A DNA stretch of 37,880 bases from Candidatus Crickella caballi (GCA_018064665.1 JAGHUV010000001.1:1-37880); one strand, 5' to 3'. Shown: positions 24,897 through 33,740, counted from the stretch's first letter. The notes: generated by a model from the sequence alone, not told the origin. Program-made: numbers and translations.

Positions 24897-25651
24897 ACGA
24901 AGCAAATAAGCAACTTATCTCTATGTATGCTAAGCAGCTGAGAACACCTACCTTCAATCAATTTGAAGATGTAGCCAGACAGCTGTCAAGTAATCAAGGT
25001 TATGAGGATTTCCTAATAGCTCTAATGAGAGCTGAACTGGAAAACCGCCAGGAACGTAACAGGCAACGCAAGATCAAACAGGCTAAATTTCCATATGTCA
25101 AAACAATCGAGGAATTTGACTGTAATAGACTTGAGCATGTATCTGGAGCTCAAATCAAAGAACTGGCATCTTGCGACTTCGTTGCCAACAAACAAAACAT
25201 AGTAATGATTGGCAATCCGGGAACCGGCAAAACACACCTTTCTGTTGCACTGGGAATGAATGCTTGCAATCAAGGAATGAATGTACGGTTCTACACAGCA
25301 GCTAATCTATCTAATGAGTTAATAGAAGCCTTGGACACACACCGACTTCTAAAGCTAGAAAAGCAGATAGCAAGCTGTGACCTGCTGATCATAGATGAGA
25401 TGAGCTACCTAACATTCAACAGACATCAATCTGAATTATTGTTCAAGGTAATCGCTGATCGAAGTGAACGCAAGAGCATCATCACATCCACGAACCTCCC
25501 ATTCTCAGAATGGATGACTATGTTCGAAAATCCAACTATGGTTGCGGCCATGATCGACCGCTTGACCTATAGAAGCTATGTCCTCAATATGAACTCAGAT
25601 AATCCATACCGAGCAGAATATGCTGCCAAGTATGAGAGTTCAGAGGACTAG
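24893..25651 (+). CDS. istB: IS21 helper ATPase IstB
   Basis: Predicted 252 residues, normal for IstB. It has a DnaC-like AAA+ core with Walker A GNPGTGKTH, Walker B LLIIDEMSYL, and the SERKSIITSTNLPFSEW sensor-type segment. Its ATG overlaps the istA stop (ATGA), indicating translational coupling. IstB assembles on target DNA and directs IstA. It is intact, but its partner is frameshifted. Confidence 0.95.
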   Translation: MNEANKQLISMYAKQLRTPTFNQFEDVARQLSSNQGYEDFLIALMRAELENRQERNRQRKIKQAKFPYVKTIEEFDCNRLEHVSGAQIKELASCDFVANKQNIVMIGNPGTGKTHLSVALGMNACNQGMNVRFYTAANLSNELIEALDTHRLLKLEKQIASCDLLIIDEMSYLTFNRHQSELLFKVIADRSERKSIITSTNLPFSEWMTMFENPTMVAAMIDRLTYRSYVLNMNSDNPYRAEYAAKYESSED

Positions 25652-25752
25652 TGGTAAACTAATTCATTGTCAAAGTTTACGTAATGGTAAACTTTTTGAT
25701 TGTCAATGGTGGTAAACAAATTCGTTGTCACTGGTAAAGAAATTCATTGCAA
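25651..25752. repeat. four tandem terminal repeats at the right end of the IS21 element
   Basis: Units starting at 25651, 25684, 25709 and 25731 follow the pattern (G/A/C)TGGTAAA then ATTCATTGTCA-like. IS21-type elements carry several such transposase-binding repeats per end; four here against one clear copy at the left (23338-23368) is asymmetric. Confidence 0.8.
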
Positions 25753-25801
25753 TTTACAATCGAGGCTTAAGAACTGAAATCAAACAGGCTAATCATTGAC
25801 G

Positions 25802-25815
25802 TTGAACATGTTCAA
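25802..25815. other. 14-bp perfect palindrome TTGAACATGTTCAA
   Basis: A perfect palindrome in the noncoding stretch between the IS and the right-hand 22-bp repeat. It could be a regulator site or a remnant of the island end; no gene lies directly downstream. Confidence 0.35.
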
Positions 25816-25860
25816 AAAAGAAGAGATTTGAGATGAAACAAGTAGTATCAAAGACCGGCG

Positions 25861-25882
25861 CACTTGCAACACACTTGCAACA
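25861..25882 (+). repeat. 22-bp direct repeat, right copy (tandem ACTTGCAAC)
   Basis: 20 of 22 bases match 8021-8042. It lies 35 bases before a stretch (25917-25934) that matches 14 of 18 bases of the rpsI 3' end. Together these suggest the right junction of an integrated island of about 18 kb. Confidence 0.6.
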
Positions 25883-25965
25883 TTGAAAACAGAAAACCAG
25901 TAATTTCAAGGACTTTCAACTCTCAAAGCGTTAGGGAGACCTATCCCAATTTGCGAAAGCAAATC

Positions 25966-25993
25966 AAAACCTCCGACTTGTGTCGGAGGTTTT
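25966..25993. terminator. bidirectional terminator at the island / DUF2812 gene border
   Basis: Perfect 12-bp stem AAAACCTCCGAC (25966-25977) with GTCGGAGGTTTT (25982-25993), loop TTGT. It serves the minus-strand gene ending at 26005, and may once have ended rplM-rpsI before the island arrived. Confidence 0.9.
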
Positions 25994-26004
25994 ATTCTAT
26001 AGAT

Positions 26005-27255
26005 CTATTTCAGTTTCTGTACGAAAACGGCCAGTTCGTCTTTTAGATTTTTATCTCCCGTGTAATATATTTCCATTACTTTTTTTCCGTTCCTTAAATA
26101 CAGGATCTGGTTTCCGCCATAATTGAGCTTCTTCGGCTCTGAATAATATCCGACATAATCAATATCAGCACAGTCCACCGAAATGTCATCCGGTTTCAAT
26201 TCTGTGGCAGAATCATCATCCCAGGTCGAATCGTATGCTATATCTTCTTCGAGGAACATCTCTGCAGCTTTATCATTTATAAATCTGGAGTATCCACAAC
26301 TATAGTATGCGATTGTATCCGTCGCAGTTGAGCTCTCATCCTCGGGATCCTGAATTTCCCTGTCAATTGTGTAGCTTTCATGTGCCCATTCTCTGATCAG
26401 CGTAGTTTCTGAATTAATGAAATAGTCTGTAACATATTCTCCGGTTTCGTCTTCCCGCTTACCCGTTACCAGATCATAATAATCATCCCAGGTTTTCTCA
26501 TCGAACTCGCTGAATCGAACCAGATCGGGGTTATCATATGCTAACGATTCATTCAGGTTCAGCAAACCGCCGTTAAATGCATTGACTGCATAAACTGCAC
26601 CGAAGATCAGCGATATTGCCAGTAATATGTAAGCGATCCTGCAACGCATAATGACTTTGTCATAAGGGAGGCCGTGTTCTATGACGCCCTTCTTTCTGAT
26701 CTTTGCATAGCTTCTGATACCGGACACTGATCCGAGAACGATTGTTGTTACTGCGGCTGCGGCAAGAGACAGAATAGTCACAAAGCCGACAATGCTTATA
26801 TCAAGTGCATGCATGCTGCCGAAGCCATATGCATTAAGAGAGGCGCTATCTATATAAAAACTCACTGATAACAGTACAAGAAGCGCTATCGAGAGAATAG
26901 CATTTGTACGCAAGGCCCTTTGTGTGCGCCTGTTGTACAGGTAATCATTTTCGCACAACTCACACAACTCACTTGCGTTCGGATCGTCATTGTAGAAAAT
27001 AGATATTTCTATCGAAGCGGGAATATGTATCCAGCCGGCTTCTTTATATGATTTGCATTCCTCGGTCGGGAGCTTCTTATATTTAACGGGTATTATTCTG
27101 TATTTTCCGTATGAAGGGGCTCCTTCTTCAAATTCGCTTGTAAATAAGTTCTGTCGTTTCAGAAGAAGTCCTTTGCCGGCCATATCCTCCAGCCAGCTCT
27201 CCATATAATTAAAGTCGCAGACCCCGAAATAATTAAGCTTCTTTACAGTGCTCAT
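26005..27255 (-). CDS. DUF2812 domain membrane protein
   Basis: Predicted 416 residues. The N-terminal 100 residues match DUF2812 (LNYFGVCDFNYMESWLEDMAGKGLLLKRQNLFTSEFEEG, KYRIIPVK, EAGWIH). At least three hydrophobic segments follow (NAILSIALLVLLSVSFYI; IVGFVTILSLAAAAVTTIVLG; RIAYILLAISLIFGAVYAV), then an acidic extracytoplasmic-looking C-terminal domain of about 190 residues. DUF2812 proteins are often encoded with a PadR regulator, but none is adjacent here. The start is placed at 27255 (MSTVKK), since the upstream in-frame ATG at 27270 overlaps the GAGAGG ribosome-binding site. Function unknown. Confidence 0.85.
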   Translation of the reverse strand: MSTVKKLNYFGVCDFNYMESWLEDMAGKGLLLKRQNLFTSEFEEGAPSYGKYRIIPVKYKKLPTEECKSYKEAGWIHIPASIEISIFYNDDPNASELCELCENDYLYNRRTQRALRTNAILSIALLVLLSVSFYIDSASLNAYGFGSMHALDISIVGFVTILSLAAAAVTTIVLGSVSGIRSYAKIRKKGVIEHGLPYDKVIMRCRIAYILLAISLIFGAVYAVNAFNGGLLNLNESLAYDNPDLVRFSEFDEKTWDDYYDLVTGKREDETGEYVTDYFINSETTLIREWAHESYTIDREIQDPEDESSTATDTIAYYSCGYSRFINDKAAEMFLEEDIAYDSTWDDDSATELKPDDISVDCADIDYVGYYSEPKKLNYGGNQILYLRNGKKVMEIYYTGDKNLKDELAVFVQKLK

Positions 27256-27336
27256 TTGAATACCTCTCATATAGCATTGATGTACTGCTGATATTATATC
27301 ATATACTGCCTATGCCGTTAGCTTAGATAATCTTTT

Positions 27337-27364
27337 GCTCCGGTAAATATTTGCCGGAGCTTTT
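27337..27364 (+). terminator. orphan terminator-like hairpin between divergent genes
   Basis: GCTCCGGTAAA (27337-27347) pairs with TTTGCCGGAGC (27350-27360, one G-T pair), followed by TTTT on the plus strand. The genes on both sides diverge from this region, so no plus-strand transcript is known to need it. It may mark a small RNA, or a remnant. Confidence 0.6.
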
Positions 27365-27437
27365 CCATATAGTATAATCACCCTTTGGTGATGGAAGTAA
27401 GAAAGTATCTTCCGGTAACGACCAACGCAGAAACGAC

Positions 27438-27466
27438 TTAACATAATGTCGAATGTGTAATATAAT
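27438..27466 (+). promoter_or_regulatory. promoter of the surface protein-serpin operon
   Basis: TTAACA at 27438-27443, a 17-bp spacer and TATAAT at 27461-27466, giving a leader of about 75 bases before the start at 27548. Confidence 0.75.
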
Positions 27467-27547
27467 AATCATCAATATTTTTGCAACTGGTGATGAAACA
27501 AAAAAGCATAATAATGCAGATGTTTAATAAATATGGAGAGAAAACAC

Positions 27548-30500
27548 ATGAAGAAAAAGAGTCTACTTAGCATAATGCTCAGTCTGACTATGTGCATAAG
27601 CATGATGCCTATGGCAGTGATTGAGTCCTTTGCAATCAGTGACGAGGATCTGCTGCAGGATAATACAGCTTCGGCGTCCAATGAAACTTTGGTGGAAAAT
27701 GATGCGGGACAGCCTTGTGATAATGACGCTTCAGATTCCGATGAAGCAATGGGAGACAGCGACACGGAACAGGTGCAGAAAAATGCAGAAGCTGTTTCTG
27801 ATGCAACATTGGCAGACGACAACGCTATGCTGCTTCAGGACAATGCAGCTGCAGTTTCCTATATTTATTATACAGTGGATGGAAACACTGCCATCAAGCA
27901 TACTGACGGCAGCTGCGAGAACTACACAACAGTGACAGGTTCAACTATGTCATTTAGCGACGGCCAATGGTATGTGGTTTCAGAGAGTGTCTATATTGGC
28001 AGTCGTATAACAGTGAACGGCGAAGCGAATCTCATCCTTTGTGATGGCGTAAAACTGGATACTGAATACGGAATAACTGTAAACGCAGGCAATACTCTGA
28101 ATATATATGCACAGTCTGAAGGAACAGAGAAAGCAGGACGCTTTTCTTCGGGGAAGGGCATTTTCAATGGTGCGTGTATTGGCGGCAATCGCGGCGAAAG
28201 CTGCGGCAGCATAAATATTCATGGAGGAGTAATAGAGGCTGTTTCAGATCGCTCTGGATCAGGAATAGGCACCGGCGATGGCGGCATCGGCGGCAGCATT
28301 AATATTTTTGACGGCAATATTACAGCTGAAAGTGATGGCGGTTACCGTGCCGGAATCGGCGGCGGTACCGGCGGCAGAGTTGACAGTATTACTATCTACG
28401 GAGGAAATGTTAACGCAAAGCAGTTAAGCACGGCAGCTGCTGCAATCGGAGGCGGAAACGGCAGAGATAGCGGCGATATCACTATCAATGGTGGAACAGT
28501 TACAGCGTATAGCTGTGGCGCCGGAATCGGTGGTGGTGAAAATGGTAATGGCGGCAATATTACCATCAACGGCGGAACAGTAAATGCAACTGGACAAAAT
28601 TCTAGCGCCGGAATCGGTGGCGGCAGATATGGTAATGGCGGCAATATTACCATCAATGGCGGCAGCGTTACTGCCAGCGGATATCACGGTGTTGGTGCAG
28701 GCCAGAACGGTACTGACGGCACGCTCACACTTGGAGAAAATGTGACCTTCAAAGCAGGTGCAGACAAAAATAACATCTGGGTGAGCGGAGACAATGATAA
28801 CGTTTCAGAGGCTTTTGGCAAGAAGTATTTTGAATCAACAGACGTGTTAGTGCCTGTAGAATATGTTTACTACACAGCAGACGGAAACACTGCTGTAAAA
28901 CACGAAGACGGAAGCTGTCCGGACTACAAAAAAGTAAAAAGCACAACAACAGCTTTTGAAGACGGCAAGTGGTACATTGTTAAAGGTGATGTTGAACTTG
29001 GTGACCGACTGACTGTTGCCGGCACAGCTAACCTTATTCTTATGGATGGTGCAACACTGACGGCTTCAAAGGGAATTGCTGTTTCAGATGGCAATACTCT
29101 GAACATCTACGGCCAGTCAGAAGGCACAGGATCCCTTGTTGCACAGACCGGCGGTGAGAGCGGTGTTGCTGCTATTGGAGGCAATTACTATAATGACGGC
29201 GGAACCACTAGCATTCATGGTGGAACGATTACTGCAAAAGGAACCGATCAGGGTGCCGGGATCGGTGGCGGAGGACAAAGCGGCGGAGGCAGCCTCACTA
29301 TATTTGATGGAGAAGTAAATGCTGTCGGCGGTGAGTATTCTGCTGCGATCGGCGGCGGTCGAAGTGGTGCCGGCGGAAATATATCGATCTATGGCGGTAC
29401 TGTCAACGCAACTACTGATGGCCACGCATGTGGGATCGGTGGAGGTTATACCGGATACTCAGGTAATATCACTATCAACGGCGGTACAGTAAATGCAGCC
29501 GGCGGAGATGTCGGCATTGGCGGGACCCACGACCGGAACGGCAGTGTTACCATTAACGGCGGCACAGTTACAGCAGAAGGTGTCTTTGGTGCGATCAATT
29601 ACTGCGATTTTACTCTCGGAGAAGCTGAGAATTTTGAAGCGGGAGCTAGCAAGAACGATATCACTATTACCGGCGATATTGACAATGCATCGGATGCGGT
29701 TGGACCAAAATATGTCAGAACAACAGATGTATTGAGTCCGGTTTCATATGTCTATTACACAGTTGATGGAGACAAGGCTGTTAAGCACGAGGACGGAAAC
29801 TGTGAGGACTATATCAAAGTAAGAAATGCACTTACATCATTCGAAGATGGCAAGTGGTATGTTGTATCTAAAAATGTAACTATTGATGAGCTTGTTGGCG
29901 TTAACGGCACCGCCAATATCATCCTGTGTGACGGTGCGAAACTGACATGCGCACGGGGCACAAATGTCTCAGAAGGAAGTACTCTTAATATTTTCGCACA
30001 GAAGCAAGGCACAGGCACTTTTGAATCAACGTCAAAAACATATGCCGTTGCCGGGATCGGCGGAGACGCAGATCAGAATTGCGGATCAATAAATATTCAC
30101 GGCGGTGTTATTTCTGCAGCGAACAGAGACCGTGGTGCTGCGATCGGTGGCGGTGGAAATGGCAATGGCGGCAGCATAACAATTTTTGACGGTGATGTAA
30201 CTGCTAAGGGCAACAGTTATGCAGCAGCGATCGGCGGCGGCTATAGCGGCGATGGCGGCAACTTTACAGTATATGGCGGAAAGGTTACTGCCATAACATC
30301 CTCTAGTACTGCAGCAATCGGCGGCGGTGAGAATGGCAGCGCAGGCACAATTACGATCAACGGCGGCAGCGTCACTGCAGAAGGCGATGTAGGTATCGGA
30401 GTAAGTAAATCCGGTACAGGCGGAAGTATCACGATCAACGGCGGCGATGTAACTGCGACCGGCGGCTGGAATGGCGCCGGAATCGGAAGCGGTGTGGAAG

Positions 30501-31672
30501 CTGCGGGAGCTGATATCGTCATAAACGGCGGGACAGTCACTGCAAAAGGTTTTAAATACGGTGCAGGACTCGGTATAGGAAAAGATGCGAAGAGCGGCGG
30601 TTCGATCATCATTAACGGCGGAACAGTCATTGCAACTGGCGGCGAGAACAGCTGGAGCGTCGATGCCGGTACAGATGGAAGCTTCATCCTTGGAGATGGT
30701 GTTACTTTCGACGCAGGAAGCGATAGAGACACCATCACTGTAACAGGTGATAAGAATAATGCGTCGGATGCACTTGGAAATAAATACTTTACATCTCCAC
30801 ATACACATGCCTTTGATCAGGAAGTTGTTTCGGACGAATATCTGAAAACCCCGGCGACTTGCACTGAAGCAGCAGTATACTGCAAGAGCTGCAAGTGTGG
30901 CCTTGCAAGTGAGACAGACACCTTCTCAAGCGGAGATGCGCTCGTGCATGAATTCCCTGAGACATGGGAGCAGGCGGACGAAAAGCAGCATAAGCATGTC
31001 TGCGAACGTTGTGATACAGCTGAGTATGCGGACCATGCATGGGATGAACGTAAAGTTGTCAATCCGGCAACAATAACGTCAGATGGAAGCTACTATAATG
31101 TTCAGACCTGCAAGGGCTGTGGATATGAGCTGAAATCCGAATCGGTGACGATCCCTAAGATATATGCAGTAACATTAAGCTCTGCACAATACACATACAA
31201 TGGAAAGGTGAAGACTCCATCGGTTACCGTAAAGGATGCACAAGGCACAGTTCTTGTTAAGAACACAGACTACACAGTTTCATATTCAAGCGGAAGGAAG
31301 AATGTAGGAGCTTATTCTGTAAAAATTGCTTTTAAGGGGAATTATGCAGGAACCAAAACTCTGACGTTTAAGATCAACCCGAAGAAGGCTACAATTAAGA
31401 AGCCGTCAAGATCCAAGACATATGTCACTGTAAAATGGGCAAGACAGTCATCTAAGATGTCAACGAAGAGAATAACCGGATATCAGGTTCAGATCGCCAA
31501 GAATAAATCCTTCACTTCGGGCGTTAAATCATACAAGGTTAAAGGCTATAAAAAGACATCCAAGAAAATAAAAAAGCTTAAAAGAAAAACCACATACTAT
31601 GTAAGAGTAAGAACTTATATGGGAAGCTATTATTCAGGCTGGAGTACGGTGAAGGCGGTCAAGACAAAATAA
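27548..31672 (+). CDS. large secreted glycine-rich repeat protein (beta-helix-like) with Ig-like and Fn3-like C-terminus
   Basis: Predicted 1374 residues. The start at 27548 (MKKKSLLSIMLSLTM, cleavage after SFA) follows GGAGAG. Three large modules begin near residues 105, 439 and 735, each opening with YVYYT.DG..A.KH.DG.C and then tens of short repeats of the type GAGIGGG..GNGGNITINGGTVTA, the pattern of a right-handed beta-solenoid. A Cys/His-rich segment follows (about 1080-1205; CTEAAVYCKSCKCG, CERCDTAEYADHAW, CKGCGYEL), then an Ig-like repeat (AQYTYNGKVKTPSVTV), and a basic Fn3-like module (YYVRVRTYMGSYYSGWS) that is shared with the GH25 lysozyme. It is probably an extracellular adhesin or glycan-binding protein; no LPXTG or SLH anchor was seen. 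The serpin gene follows by 41 bases. Confidence 0.85.
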   Translation: MKKKSLLSIMLSLTMCISMMPMAVIESFAISDEDLLQDNTASASNETLVENDAGQPCDNDASDSDEAMGDSDTEQVQKNAEAVSDATLADDNAMLLQDNAAAVSYIYYTVDGNTAIKHTDGSCENYTTVTGSTMSFSDGQWYVVSESVYIGSRITVNGEANLILCDGVKLDTEYGITVNAGNTLNIYAQSEGTEKAGRFSSGKGIFNGACIGGNRGESCGSINIHGGVIEAVSDRSGSGIGTGDGGIGGSINIFDGNITAESDGGYRAGIGGGTGGRVDSITIYGGNVNAKQLSTAAAAIGGGNGRDSGDITINGGTVTAYSCGAGIGGGENGNGGNITINGGTVNATGQNSSAGIGGGRYGNGGNITINGGSVTASGYHGVGAGQNGTDGTLTLGENVTFKAGADKNNIWVSGDNDNVSEAFGKKYFESTDVLVPVEYVYYTADGNTAVKHEDGSCPDYKKVKSTTTAFEDGKWYIVKGDVELGDRLTVAGTANLILMDGATLTASKGIAVSDGNTLNIYGQSEGTGSLVAQTGGESGVAAIGGNYYNDGGTTSIHGGTITAKGTDQGAGIGGGGQSGGGSLTIFDGEVNAVGGEYSAAIGGGRSGAGGNISIYGGTVNATTDGHACGIGGGYTGYSGNITINGGTVNAAGGDVGIGGTHDRNGSVTINGGTVTAEGVFGAINYCDFTLGEAENFEAGASKNDITITGDIDNASDAVGPKYVRTTDVLSPVSYVYYTVDGDKAVKHEDGNCEDYIKVRNALTSFEDGKWYVVSKNVTIDELVGVNGTANIILCDGAKLTCARGTNVSEGSTLNIFAQKQGTGTFESTSKTYAVAGIGGDADQNCGSINIHGGVISAANRDRGAAIGGGGNGNGGSITIFDGDVTAKGNSYAAAIGGGYSGDGGNFTVYGGKVTAITSSSTAAIGGGENGSAGTITINGGSVTAEGDVGIGVSKSGTGGSITINGGDVTATGGWNGAGIGSGVEAAGADIVINGGTVTAKGFKYGAGLGIGKDAKSGGSIIINGGTVIATGGENSWSVDAGTDGSFILGDGVTFDAGSDRDTITVTGDKNNASDALGNKYFTSPHTHAFDQEVVSDEYLKTPATCTEAAVYCKSCKCGLASETDTFSSGDALVHEFPETWEQADEKQHKHVCERCDTAEYADHAWDERKVVNPATITSDGSYYNVQTCKGCGYELKSESVTIPKIYAVTLSSAQYTYNGKVKTPSVTVKDAQGTVLVKNTDYTVSYSSGRKNVGAYSVKIAFKGNYAGTKTLTFKINPKKATIKKPSRSKTYVTVKWARQSSKMSTKRITGYQVQIAKNKSFTSGVKSYKVKGYKKTSKKIKKLKRKTTYYVRVRTYMGSYYSGWSTVKAVKTK

Positions 31673-31713
31673 ATACAATTACTGTATTTGCGTGAAAAGG
31701 AAGTAACAGCAAA

Positions 31714-33036
31714 ATGAAAAAGTACAGGGTTATGATCGTTTCGGGGTTTGTGCTGGCAGCCGGCATAGCATATATGCTTTCGTCCTCTTCCGGAGTAAGT
31801 GCTGTCGAAGCAACTGATACGGAGAAGATATCACCTTCGCTTAGCCTGGAAGAGTATATGGTAAGCGAGGAGCGGGTGAACTGGTCAGATTCATATTGTG
31901 CCAAGGTCGCGAAATCAAAAGGGATTCAGACTGAAATAAGTGAATATGAGTCGGCTTTAATGGAAGAGCTTCTGGTCTCGGATACAGAAAATACGGTGTG
32001 TTCACCGATCAACACCTATTTTGCTCTCGCGTTGCTTGCGGAAGTGACAGGTGGGGAAACAAGGCAGCAGATCCTGGATGTTCTCAATGTCAAGAGTATT
32101 GATGCGCTCAGAAGCAATATTGATGCCTTGTGGAAGAGCAATTGCGTTGATACACCGGCGATCAAGAGTCTGCTCGCCAATTCTGTGTGGCTCAACAATG
32201 CCGTGGACTACAACAGATCGACATTGAACAGAATTGCAGAGAGCTACCATGCATCTTCTTTCGAAGGGACTCCGGGAAGCAAAAGGATGGACCGGGCTCT
32301 GAGAGACTGGACGGATGAGAAAACCGGAGGCCTGCTGAGTGAATACACAAAGGGAATGTCGCTAAATGAGGATATGGTGGTGGAACTCGTATCCACAGTT
32401 TATCTAAAGGCGATATGGCAGGATGCGTTTGCTCCGGAAGCCACATCGAAGGAGGTATTCCATGGAGCGTCCGGCGATACTGCTGTGGATATGATGCACG
32501 CAACCAGGACTGCGCATGTGTACAGAACTGATAATTTTGCTGCGCTTGAGCTTGATCTGACGGATAGTGGTTCGATGTATGTGCTGCTACCTGAAGAAGG
32601 GGTCGATGTAAATGAGCTTGCTGCAGACAGAAGTGTCATGGCAACGATTCTTAAAGAAGGCAGTGAGGATGATCTGAGGCTGGTCAATATGTCGATACCT
32701 AAATTCAAGGTGTCGAGCAAGCTGGACCTGACTGATGCGATAAGGGCTCTTGGCATAACTGATGCGCTGGATCCTGCAGTGTCAGACTACAGCCCGCTTA
32801 CAGATGAGCTTGTGGGTATCTGTCTTGATAAGGCGGAACATGCAGCAATGATCGACGTAGATGAGGATGGCGTGACAGGAGCTGCTTATACAGAACTTGG
32901 TATGAAGGTGACAAGTCTGATGCCTGAATATGAGGAGGTGGACTTTGTCGTTGACAGGCCGTTTATGTTCGTAATAACCGGGGCAGATGGAGCTGTCCTT
33001 TTCTCGGGAATTGAAAGAGATCCTCTCGAGCAATGA
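31714..33036 (+). CDS. secreted serpin-family protease inhibitor
   Basis: Predicted 440 residues. The start follows AAGGAAG. A signal peptide or N-terminal anchor (MIVSGFVLAAGIAYML) precedes a linker, then the serpin fold from about residue 75: SPINTYFALALLAEVTGGETRQQIL, LLANSVWLN, VSTVYLKAIWQDAF, VNMSIPKFKVSS, and FVVDRPFMFVITG..GAVLFSGIERDP. The hinge of the reactive loop, EDGVTGAAYT (384-393), keeps the small P12-P10 residues needed for loop insertion, so inhibition of serine proteases is plausible. The scissile bond should lie near 398-401. Serpins are uncommon in Clostridia and may protect a surface complex or blunt host proteases. Likely co-transcribed with the surface protein. The next gene converges with only 17 bases between stops. 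Confidence 0.93.
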   Translation: MKKYRVMIVSGFVLAAGIAYMLSSSSGVSAVEATDTEKISPSLSLEEYMVSEERVNWSDSYCAKVAKSKGIQTEISEYESALMEELLVSDTENTVCSPINTYFALALLAEVTGGETRQQILDVLNVKSIDALRSNIDALWKSNCVDTPAIKSLLANSVWLNNAVDYNRSTLNRIAESYHASSFEGTPGSKRMDRALRDWTDEKTGGLLSEYTKGMSLNEDMVVELVSTVYLKAIWQDAFAPEATSKEVFHGASGDTAVDMMHATRTAHVYRTDNFAALELDLTDSGSMYVLLPEEGVDVNELAADRSVMATILKEGSEDDLRLVNMSIPKFKVSSKLDLTDAIRALGITDALDPAVSDYSPLTDELVGICLDKAEHAAMIDVDEDGVTGAAYTELGMKVTSLMPEYEEVDFVVDRPFMFVITGADGAVLFSGIERDPLEQ

Positions 33037-33053
33037 TATAATATTGAAGGGGA

Positions 33054-33620
33054 TTATCTCGGACGATGATAATATGCTGTTTCGCAGAGGCTGCTTCTAT
33101 AAAGAGAGCGTGATACGAGAATAGCAACGATAGCACACACGACGACCTGTATGGTGTTGAAGCCTACGCAGGCGAGTGCGCCTATCCACTGACCAAACAG
33201 AATCACTTCAGATATAAAATATCCGAATACTGCAATGATGCACGAAACAATAAGGCCGTAGTATTCCGCATTAGGAATTCCACCGGTCTTTTTGATTTCT
33301 TTCCCGTTCCTATCGCTCTTGATGATATGATCGATGAACGCACCGAATGCCAGAGTCATGATGAGCTTAACAAAGAATGTCCAAGGGGCCCAAAATGCAA
33401 AGCCTCCGATTAGATCGGCAAGACTTGCTCCGACGGCTGCAGCAAAGCAGGCGTTCCTGCGAGGAAGCATCATAGCTCCAAGGAAGATCACTGCATCGCC
33501 AAGGTGGATATAACAGTCGGGACCGCAAGGAATGCGAAGAATAAGGGTACATATCAAGACGAGCGCTGTGATGAGCGCAGTCATTACTAATGTAGTTGTG
33601 TTCCCGTTTCTGTTAGTCAA
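33054..33620 (-). CDS. ECF transporter S component (substrate-binding membrane subunit)
   Basis: Predicted 188 residues with about five to six hydrophobic helices. CYIHLGDAVIFLGAMMLPRRNACFAAAVGASLADLIGG, then WTFFVKLIMTLAFGAFID, is typical of S components, which bind vitamins and dock to shared EcfAAT energising units. The open frame extends upstream, but the start is best placed at a TTG (33618-33620): AGGAGG lies 10 bases upstream of it, and the residues before it do not look like protein. The gene diverges from a MocR-type regulator 120 bases away; such regulators often control vitamin B6 genes, so pyridoxine or a related compound is a candidate substrate (inference). Confidence 0.82.
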   Translation of the reverse strand: MTNRNGNTTTLVMTALITALVLICTLILRIPCGPDCYIHLGDAVIFLGAMMLPRRNACFAAAVGASLADLIGGFAFWAPWTFFVKLIMTLAFGAFIDHIIKSDRNGKEIKKTGGIPNAEYYGLIVSCIIAVFGYFISEVILFGQWIGALACVGFNTIQVVVCAIVAILVSRSLYRSSLCETAYYHRPR

Positions 33621-33673
33621 AGCCTGTGTTCCTCCTGATGGACTTGCCTCAAACGATTTGCAGATATATAATA

Positions 33674-33702
33674 GCACTGCACTGCACTTAATGAAATGTG
33701 CA
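33674..33702. promoter_or_regulatory. candidate operator between the ECF gene and the MocR gene
   Basis: Three tandem GCACT units (33674-33688) overlap an inverted repeat TGCAC (33683-33687) / GTGCA (33698-33702). Short direct repeats are typical of MocR/PdxR sites, which lie between divergent genes as here. Confidence 0.5.
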
Positions 33703-33740
33703 AAATCAAAAAATATTATAAGTACAGATAGGACAGATCT

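Larger units (their letters stand above)
23317..25758 (+). mobile_element. IS21-family insertion sequence with 8-bp target duplication
   Basis: A 2442-bp element bounded by TGTAAAT at 23317 and ATTTACA ending at 25758, flanked by identical ATCGAGGC (23309-23316 and 25759-25766). Inner terminal repeats match: AGTGACAACGAA..GTTTACCAC at the left and its inverse at 25709-25734. The right end holds four tandem copies of a GGTAAA(C/G)..ATTCATTG(T/C)A-type unit. It carries istA and istB on the plus strand, in the usual overlapping order. The duplication indicates insertion here rather than inheritance with the island. Confidence 0.92.

Noticed and set aside
25864-26046. 60-codon frame across the right island end
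   Set aside because: Overlaps the terminator and the 3' end of the minus-strand DUF2812 gene; no RBS or domain.
28150-30700. CRISPR-like array or long minus-strand ORFs in the GGCGG-rich region
   Set aside because: Repeats are in-frame protein repeats of variable length; the minus-strand frames are mirror images of Gly-rich coding DNA.
33621-33677. Upstream extension of the ECF S component to 33677
   Set aside because: The extension covers the AGGAGG ribosome-binding site and the intergenic region; TTG at 33620 fits better.
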